NCBI RefSeq assembly: GCF_021917145.1
Contig: NC_061067.1
Coordinates: forward strand, 2,617,224-2,681,223
Length of the DNA stretch: 64,000 bases
From: Hypomesus transpacificus
Taxonomy: Eukaryota; Chordata; Actinopteri; Osmeriformes; Osmeridae
Direction: 5' to 3'
Within the stretch, counting starts at the first letter, position 1; the number at the start of each line of letters is the position of its first letter. The notes under the pieces were generated by a model. That model made no database searches. It was not told the origin of the DNA and worked only from the letters and a program-made list of their open reading frames with translations. Positions 55,557 through 64,000 of the stretch are shown piece by piece. Position numbers and translations under genes: made by a program.

Positions 55557-55564
55557 AGGCTCAG

Positions 55565-56013
55565 GGTGAAATATGGGACTCCCAGAGGACTCCTCTGTGT
55601 CAAAAAACACCTCTAAGATTTAGGCAACTGAAATCAAATATAAAAAAGGAATTACATTTATTTTTGGAAGTCCGCTAAATCAATTGGCTTTGTCATTCAC
55701 TTTATGTGTTTGGAAAAACTGTCATATTACCAGACACAAAAATGGTTGGCCATGAAAAAAAAGTATCGCTTAAGGGCCCTTTTATCTGTCGGAGAGGCGG
55801 ATCTCATCTCCTTCCACATCTCATGTGAACTTGAAAACATTTCCCCAAAGACTCACGGTGTCCTGTTTCAAACACCTCTCCACTGATTGTACTTGGCTTT
55901 CGTTTAGGAGTGGGTTCCTTCTGAAACAGACGGTTAGGAACCAGACGGAGCGCTGGGGAGGGACAGCATAGCTCTGGGTCGTCCGCACGGCAGCATCGCC
56001 CTTCTCTCCAAAC
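55565..56013 (-). other. tlcd4: tlcd4 3' UTR region
   Basis: Non-coding. A tttatt near 55660 would be an AATAAA signal on the minus strand. Confidence 0.45.
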
Positions 56014-59000
56014 TCACTCCGCCTTCCCGTTCTCCTGCGTAGTGGCTTTGGGCCGTCGGCCTGAGAGCATGACCCAATAGCAGCCGCGGGCGATCTTGTG
56101 CATCCACATGGTGTTCATGACGTCCAGGCAGATGCTGGAGCAGATCCACGCCACGCGGCCGCTGTACGGCAACCGGTAGAAGGCCTCGGTGCCGTACACC
56201 GACCACATGCGGCTGTAGTACAGCGGCATGACGGCAATCCGAACCAAGAAGAAGACAACGGCCATGGCAACCCCGTTGGCGATGTTCGGCTTGGAGGACT
56301 TAGGGTAGCCCAACACTTCAAAGAACCAGCTGAAAAACAACAGCGAGTATAAGGGGGGGAAAGCGTCGATTAGTGGAGACTGACGCCACCAGTTAACGCA
56401 GGGGTGCTTGGTCCTGCAAATGTTTCAACAGGTCAAAGTTCACAGATAAGCTTACAACAAGTCTAGGTTAATCGGGTTTGATCTAATCGGCAGGTTTGTC
56501 CTACCCAGTGTTTGCTACAGCAATTCTGAGTTACTGGTCCAAAGGGCAATGTCCTAGGTGAAGGGTACCTACCGCTGGTTCACACACGGAGTGGAGAACT
56601 CCGCAAGAAGACGGAAGTTTGCAAAATAAGGCAACATTCCTTGACCCTGGGAACACAAAAGGATAAACAGAAGGACAATGAAACAGGAAGTGTCCCAACA
56701 GAGATACAGAAAGCAAGTGTTTGATCCAATAGAACCGTTATAAAAGTAAGGTTTGTGTTGTTTAGACCCTATGTGGATGCGTTGTTACCCATAGGCCTGT
56801 GTTTAAATCAATATCATGTACAGTATGTGTTGACAAAAAATCAATACTGTATGCCTTTAGGATCCAAGTCATTATGCTCTTTTCAAGATGTTCAACTGTT
56901 TCACATCTCATTGTATGGAGCCAGAGCTGAGATTAAGAGGACACGGGTCTGGTCCAAAATTAGAGCAATCCCTTTCTGAATATAGAACCTTTCATTTTTC
57001 AGATGCAACATTGGTCATCTTACCCTCATTTCTTGAGGGTACATTTAATTTGTGATATAACTTCAGAGACATATGCGTGAACAGACATTTGCAAAGGGAG
57101 CTTCTTGCTGGCAGTCCTACGCAACACTATAATTCGCAGCTTCCTCCTCTCATCCCTCACCGCAATTCACTTTCACCTGCTTTCTGACACGAGGAAGAGA
57201 GAGCAAAGACAGTGTTTGCCAATTTGAGTCAGTTCCACAACATATGGCTGATTCCCAGAAGCAGCCATATTGATCTGTGGTGCCACATTTCAGAGTTCAG
57301 GAAGACAGAGGACTGGTTGGGTCTGTGCTGTGGTATTTGAACCATTAACAACATACACAGCAACAAAAACAATTAATCAGTAATGCTTCGCTCGGCTTAC
57401 AAAGTGCCAATCAAAGCTCATCATAGCACACAGGGGTTTTCAACACAGACAAACTCAGCCACCTGATGAATAAACTGTTATTAGTCATGCAGAGCCGAGG
57501 GGTTGTACACATTAGTGGCAGTAGATCATTCCTGTTTTTTCCTCTTCAAAATTGCTCACATGATCCTAAAAACGATTTAAATTCAACATTTCAAGACGTT
57601 CTTTCAGATCGAAATAGCAAACGTAAACAAATTGTGAAAGCTTACCTTGTAGACTGAAAAACAAAGATCCAATATGGGTGAACATACTTACTCGACATTT
57701 GGCATAGGCAGTGTTATGAACTTTTAGCATTAGCATGCTAGTACCTCTAGGTACTGGTAAGTCCATACTGTTACTGGGCACAATTTCTGCTCAGTGTTGG
57801 GCAACAGCAATATCAGCAAACAAGACAGCAAGGGACCCTGTCCTAGGTCTTTCAAGCCTGGTCTTTTTCATTACCCAACTTAACTTGAATTTGGTAGTTT
57901 TTGCATGAAGGGTTCGCTGGTCAGAAGTGGGACAAAATAGTTGAAAGTCATATTAGCAGAGGACAGAGAAGGACAGAAACACACAGATTAGTGACACTTT
58001 CGGGAGTCTTTCGAGAGTCAGAATTAAGTAGGACATGCATTTAAAGATCACACAGCAATCGGATTCAAGTGCTATTTCATCATACAAATCTTTTGACAAG
58101 GCCGACGTTTCAGATGAACTACTTCTTCCAAAACACTGGACTATCACTTCTTGAAGATGCTGGGGGAGGGGCGGGGGCACTTGCTCACCCCCCCACAAAC
58201 ACATCCATATGTGTCCCAAGTCACTGCATACAGATTCACCAGACTAGTCATGACAACAATTGATTCCCCATGAGACACTAAAGGTCAAAATAAATCTCCA
58301 AGTAGTCAGATCTAAATAGAGGGGTACTCCTGCAACAGGAAGACAAAATTCTTAAAGAACTCATCTGGGCAAAGAAACACAGTTGGTAACAGCATATCCA
58401 TTTTTCCATGAGTAAATTGTTTAGCTTTAAGATTTTACCTTGACGACAACTAACAGGACTTGACAGCAAACAGCTCAACAAACTAATGAGACAACAACAT
58501 ACAACAGAAGGGGGTTGGATACAAAACCACGTAAAAAAAAAAGAAGTGAATTTCATATTTTACACCAAATGTTAGCCAAAATAGTGACTTCGATAAACAG
58601 TTCAAATGGCCATATGAATCATGGTAAAAGGTTGTCAAGCTCAACTATGTATAAGCCTGAATATGCAGTCATGAGGTCCCAGTCACAGTATGGTCTAATT
58701 CCCGATAATTGATTATTGCTAGAATATTTTATCAAAACATTGTTCTAGATTTCTTTGTCAACATTTTGGAAATACACAAAGGAGACAAGAATCGCAGACA
58801 TATTCATAGAAATATAATGTATGCCCTGAGTACACCCTTCTTACAATGATGATGAGTCTGGCCATGATTAGAATCCTAATAACATATGACAGTTGTGAAA
58901 GGCCCCTGGGTGAGGGAGACTCCCACAAGTGGAGGTGAAGGGAAAGGTTAGAGCGAGAAGGAGGCCTGAACCCTGGAACACAAGCATGCTAGCAGGCAGA

Positions 59001-62000
59001 GGAAGGGTGACATGCACACAGCTCAGCTCAGTTACGCACATCCCAGCCCAGCCCAGCTTACCCCAACCCAGCTTAGCCGAGCCCAGCCCAATTTAGCCCA
59101 GCTTAGCCCAGCCCAACTCCACACACCACCGAGGGGGCAGTGAGTGGAAGGTTAGGGTAGGGTTAGGGGAGAGGGTGGAGAGGAGAGGGCTAAGAGAAGG
59201 GAACAAGGGTGAAGGGCAGAGTACGGGGGGGAAAGGAAAGGAAGGAAGGGGGAAGTGTGTGGTGGGGGGGGAGGGGGAGGGTGGTGTCTCCGTTACCATC
59301 ATTTAACATTCCATGCAAAAAATACCTCCGTCATTTTCATAACAGTCAGCTACAGGACCCAGCAGCCTAGAGGGTCACAGACTCTGAACCAAGGGTGAAC
59401 AGTAGTGGTCTGGAGGCTTGCAGCAGCCCGTAGGAAGGCCTGACTGATGGACTGTTCTGGAGGACTGGATGTCTTCAGCAGTATTAGAGGCTTGTACTAG
59501 AAACACTGACTGAGGCACTGCCAACTTAAAGGGGCAAAGCTAAAACTAACTCAAGATCTAAGCGTAAACTAGGTGACTTCTATCCGAACAATTAGCTACC
59601 ACCAAAACTAGGCACCTGCGGCCTAATTTCAAAGACGTACTTTCACATGGTAGGTTAGGAAAACAGGATTACATTTTTTCCATGAGTTGCCAACATGATA
59701 CAACTCAAACTGACTATTTCTCAAAGGCACATCAGTGACACTGCCCTGGCAACAAAAAAAGAAGCTACACCTCCAAAATAATCACCCATGGCCCTGCATC
59801 TGTGCAAGGACCTTCCATGCGCATCACTTCCCATGAATGAGCATTCATTAGACAGACAGCTAACAAAATGATAACAATCCTTGTTAAACCAAGGATTAGC
59901 CTCACAAGCCAGTGCAGCTAGCAGGACAGCGGTACAGAAAGAACTAGCATGTTATCAGCATCCTGACGCTTCATCCGGCACCCCCCAGCATCACAGAACA
60001 CCACTGTTCGCCTTGGTCGTGTCCCCATCTTGCCTGCCCATTCTGCTGTTGGACAACAAGGAACTCACCAGTACATAGTAGTAAGCATATAATGCTGCCA
60101 GGTGGTGAACTACAAAAAACTTGTCTCCTATCGCCTTCCAATAGTAAAATATCAGCAGCAGATCTGGAAAAGAGGTGAGAAGAACCGAAGAGAGAGATAG
60201 GGGGTCAACTGAGGTGTATGGAAAATAACTGAAACACATACGGGTCGAGTGTCGGCTTGTCTGACTGAAAGAGCACCCACCAGATATGAGGTAGCCTGAA
60301 GTAATGCCAACATTTATCTTCACAAGGGTGGGATCTCCCCTGATGACACAAAAGCACATGGTTCATCTCATATGACTAGGACAGCAACTATGTAGGTGGA
60401 AGAGACTCTTTGAAGTTAAGTAGTGGACTCATCGACATGCAGGGGAGCCAGAGTTCCCATCATGCACTGCGGCTGACAGCCGGGCTCTCACCAGACAGGG
60501 TCGTCATTAATCGCATCATCGAAGCGTAGGATGTAGAGGCAGAAGAGCCCGACCACCAGAGCATGAAACGTGGACACGGTCCTGAAAAAGCACACAAACA
60601 CACACACACAGAGACACACACACACACATTTGTAAAACCCCACACATACCAGCTTTTCAAGCAGCCCAAACTAAGCACTTATGTGCACTGTATATGTTAA
60701 CTGATGGCTACTGTATAAACACAGCAGACCGAATCAGACTAATTAGAGTGGCAGATTAAACACTGTCCAGGGGTCAGACAGACAGAAACGTATTCCCTCC
60801 ACCTGTCAGTCAACCTGTATCAGAGCTACCATCCAGACATCCACTATGCTTCACTCGTCTTAAACAGGAAAGCCAGTGGCAGGTAGAAATGGATTGCCGT
60901 CTACTTTGCCACAGTGTTGGCAGGAGAAGTGGAACTAATAAACTAAGGAGATGTGTTAGTTAGACGGGTCAAGTCTCTCTACAAACAAAGTATGCCAAGC
61001 CTAAAAGTGCTCGATGAATGTCCTAATTATACTGAAGGGTTTTCATGGGATTGCAAATCTGGCTACATGCCTTCATTCCAAATGTCTAATTAGGAAAAAT
61101 GTGCACTCTGAATTAGGCTTCATATTTGGCTCCCCTCAATGTCTTCATAAGAGGGTATATCTGCTGATGTATGGCCACAGCGAAGCTAAGCCTGATTTGG
61201 ATTCCATGTTACCCAGTGTCGTGGAGTTTTTGAATGCTGCAAAGCTTTATATTCCACGGGCTGGAGAAGAGCCTTTTGGGAAATTACTGCTCAGGACTGA
61301 GATTAGAGTAACACCGGTGGTAATGATGATCTCCAATATGGAAGACAAAACAACTAAGGGATTACATAGACCCTTACTTATTACTGACGTTTATTAATAA
61401 CAGGCCTGGACCATTAGTCTCTCACAGCCTGGTGCTTGGTGGTCGAATGAAAGACACATGTAGGTCACACACTGACTTATATACAATGGAGGAAAAAAGC
61501 TTTGATTTGAGTTTCCATAGAATTCCTTCCTTCTAGGGTACAGTATGCTACAGCGTTCCTCTCCTGGCCTTGTATGGAAAACCATAACAAAGTCAAAGCT
61601 GGAAGTGCATACATGGAGTTGAGTGACGTCTGCAAGGTAACCTTTGACCTTGGTTGAACGGATGCCAAGTTCAAAGTCATCCTATTACTGGTTAACAGAC
61701 TAGGTCAATACCACTGTCCTCTACAGAGTAGGTAATCCTGATAACAGTTGAGAGCATATACCTCACAAATATATTTACAGATTCTCAGTGACTCCCGGAG
61801 ACGTAAAACCAAACTGTCCAAATTCAAATAATAATTCTAAATAAAACTGTCAGGGTAAATATTACACATATTGTTCAGTTTAAACTACAGAATATTACAG
61901 TAAAATGTAGTATACCATGCACAACTTTGCTTAACTTAGTGTACTATGCACGACTAAAAAACAAACTGAGGGCAAACGGAAGAGTGTTTTGTGAAAGCCG

Positions 62001-62181
62001 TCCCTGGGGGTAATGGAAGCTGGTACCTTGAGTTCCACTCGACTTTCTGCTTGTCGCTGAGGGCGACGAAGCCCTGGCTGACCTTGGAGGAGATCCTAGG
62101 GCTGACCCGGTGGAACAGCCACTGGAAAGTGAAGAAACTGCTGACCGAGATGAGGAGGATCCGCAGGCTGAAGGCTTCCAT
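56014..62181 (-). CDS. tlcd4: TLC domain-containing protein 4 (TMEM56)
   Basis: Multi-pass membrane protein of the TRAM-Lag1-CLN8 (TLC) family; its biochemical role is not well defined. Minus-strand exons are 62181-62027, 60581-60492, 60339-60281, 60163-60069, 56646-56573 and 56329-56014; phases join exactly, giving 262 aa (human 263). The N terminus is hydrophobic (LRILLISVSSFFTFQWLF). The TLC core includes VEWNSR-TVSTFHALVVG, SGYLISDLLLIFYYW, IGDKFFVVHHLAALYAYY and ANFRLLAEFSTPCVNQRWFFE. The C-terminal exon carries the last membrane segments and a short charged tail ending NGKAE. Fish can carry two copies; I cannot tell a from b. It belongs to a different human chromosome from the rest of this block. 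Confidence 0.94.
56647..60068 (-). other. tlcd4 intron, 3.4 kb
   Basis: Mostly AT-rich unique sequence. A short repetitive patch of cccagc/cttagc words lies at 59030-59115 and a G-rich ggttaggg patch at 59150-59280. No exon recognised. Confidence 0.6.
60582..62026 (-). other. tlcd4 intron, 1.4 kb
   Basis: A CA tract near 60595-60630, otherwise unique sequence. An open frame at 61014-61397 has no family resemblance or splice context. Confidence 0.55.
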
Positions 62182-64000
62182 GACCACCCAACACCACTGA
62201 GGGAGGAAGAGGAGGAGGCAGAGGGAGAGGCACAGAGAGAGACACACAGAGTAAGAAACAGAGTCATGGAGACAGAGAAAGAGAGAGACAGACAAAGATA
62301 AAGAAGGTGGAGGAGGGGAGAGAGACAGCAAAAATCAGCAAGGAGTCTGACGTCGTCAACTAGCGAATACCAGAAAGCGAATACCAAGAGTGGATGACAG
62401 AGATTCCTCACTCTCACAAGACCATTACCACCTTCTTGATTGTCAGAAAAGCTTAATAACAAAAAAGTTAAATTCTCAATCCTTACCTAATCAAGAGGGA
62501 CTTGACTGTCAGGTAATCCTTGTCCATTTGAAAGGCAAAAAATATACATTTCCTTTCTGGCACATCAGTGATACCAGCTCCACTACCGCCAACTGTAAAC
62601 ATGTTAATGTTTAACTAGCTGAGTCCTTACTCTACTTGGCTGGACTACAATATCTGGTCACTTCTAGATAGTGATCCACAGAAGAACCACTTCTAATTCC
62701 ACAGGAGAAGGACAGCAGTCGGCAACAGGAGTTACATATCCTATACTGATATATCTATGTCCAGCGGTTATATTGAGGTTAGTGTCTAAACTGAGTGATT
62801 CACAGAGGAAATAATGCAAGGCATTGTAGCCCACTGTATTGGGTAGTAAATATTTGGGCAGTCACACAGGGCAAACATTTCCAGGGATCATGATAGAGGT
62901 GTGTAGGTGAAAGTCGTGTGTTTGGGCATTACTGTAACATCCGAGAGAGAGATTGGGCATTGAAAGTGCCTGTAAAAACGTTAATACAATTGATGTCCAC
63001 TGTCCAATGTCCGTTCTTGTGTACAACTTTTGATTTTGCAATTGCCCATGTTACAGACAGCGACCTGTGTTTAAATCTGAAAAACTGCCCTTTAAGTTGT
63101 TAATTAAACAATAAGCTTTATTTATATAACAATATGATATTAAGCCTACAGGTTACACATGCCCACATCTAAAATGAGGTTAAACTCAACACGAGCTTAG
63201 ACAAGTTTCCCCATCTTGCTTCCATCTTGAATTAGCGTGAAAGCGGGAGTCCTGACTGATGGACTTCTTCTTCTGCAGCAAGATTAGCCCTTCTCTCCTG
63301 AAGGACTCATGAGGCACTGATCCATACAGATGAGCCTTTGGTAAAAGCACTACCAAGCACCAGCACAGAACCTGAAGCACAGCCCCAATGGACTGTCTGA
63401 ATCTATGTCAACAGAGGAGATCATCCATTTGAAGTGCTGATTGGAAGAAGCCCTGTTGTCGCTTTCCCTTTCCTTCCTGAATTGGGTTTCTATTTCAGAG
63501 CAACAAGATTCTTCATCATACAAAAATAATCAGGTGGTCATACAGAAATGTTTCCATGCAACGTTATAGGGTTGATAATCCACTCGTATATGATTATTTT
63601 TACACTTGAACGTTGGTTATAGGCTCAAATATGAATTTACAGCGTGAGCCTCCATTGTAGCCGATGCACTGTGGATCCCTCATAGAACAGCCTTGAGGAA
63701 CTTCGGTCAAGTACAATAAGGCCTTGACACTTCCAGTGTCAGCAAATCAAATGTTATTTGTACATCCCTTGTCACAAGCTAGGCCACAGAGGGATTCACG
63801 CATGCCCACAGAACTACACCTACACCAACCCAAAACCAAAACAACAAAACAAGCTGGGCCCTCATGCCACTGCAGTGCAGAGCCACTGAAACAGAAGATT
63901 ACTCTCCCTGACTGGCTGGACCGGCTCAATCACTGCGGTTTAAGATCAAACGGGGGAACAGAAACCACAACTGCTCTAGTCGTGAGGAGCTAGAGAGAGA
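62182..64000 (-). other. tlcd4 5' UTR exon edge and upstream intron/flank
   Basis: A minus-strand acceptor (ctcag before tggtgttggg, near 62200) indicates that the first coding exon has an upstream noncoding exon, probably beyond or late in this stretch. Purine-rich from 62205 to 62330. No other gene seen. Confidence 0.5.
63740..63850 (+). repeat. Interspersed repeat, copy 3 of 3
   Basis: aaatgttatttgtacatccc and ggccacagagggattcacgc resemble the copies at 16318 and 47700. Confidence 0.6.

Noticed and set aside
59150-59180. ggttagggtagggttagggg as telomeric or telomerase-RNA-like sequence
   Set aside because: Short, irregular, and within G-rich intronic sequence of tlcd4.
61014-61397. Plus-strand open frame of 127 codons in a tlcd4 intron
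   Set aside because: No family resemblance, no splice-site support and AT-rich intronic composition.

Overview
This window is eukaryotic genomic DNA. It is almost certainly from a teleost fish: compact multi-exon vertebrate genes, introns full of (CA)n/(GA)n/(TC)n and longer tandem repeats, a tRNA-derived SINE with the tail typical of fish elements, and many small hAT-type DNA transposons. I assembled the gene models by hand from splice sites, reading-frame phase and remembered family similarity. No search was run.

Layout. 1-3420: tandem repeats (a 483-bp unit, a 68-bp array, a short exon-flanking repeat). 3.4-20.3 kb (+): the 3' two thirds of a Misshapen/NIK-family Ser/Thr kinase, best matching TNIK. 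The coiled-coil, linker and CNH domain are present; the kinase domain is off the left edge. Its introns hold a 2.6-kb 36-bp minisatellite, a hAT element with a decayed BED finger, a SINE and a probable solo LTR. 25.2-29.0 kb (+): eif5a2, with three mobile elements in its introns. 30.6-32.2 kb: an inverted-repeat-bounded element carrying a broken THAP domain. 32.7-33.8 kb (+): rpl22l1. 36.3-39.5 kb (+): slc7a14. 40.3-41.7 kb (-): cldn11. 42.9-49.1 kb (-): polyhomeotic homologue phc3. 50.7-52.7 kb (+): a five-exon 214-aa gene I cannot name, head to head with phc3. 56.0-62.2 kb (-): tlcd4 (TMEM56).

The order tnik-eif5a2-rpl22l1-slc7a14-cldn11-phc3 matches the human 3q26.2 neighbourhood, which supports every ortholog call. 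SLC2A2, which sits between EIF5A2 and TNIK in human, is not seen here, and tlcd4 (human chromosome 1) has joined the block. The genes do not form one pathway; they are linked by conserved synteny.

I found no clearly new biological system. The points most worth a second look are: a symmetric 105-codon candidate cassette exon and a 30-bp microexon in tnik; a one-base frame break in a tnik exon at homopolymer runs; a minisatellite in slc7a14 that has multiplied the exon-4 splice acceptor; the uncharacterised gene sharing a likely bidirectional promoter with phc3; and the THAP-bearing element between eif5a2 and rpl22l1.
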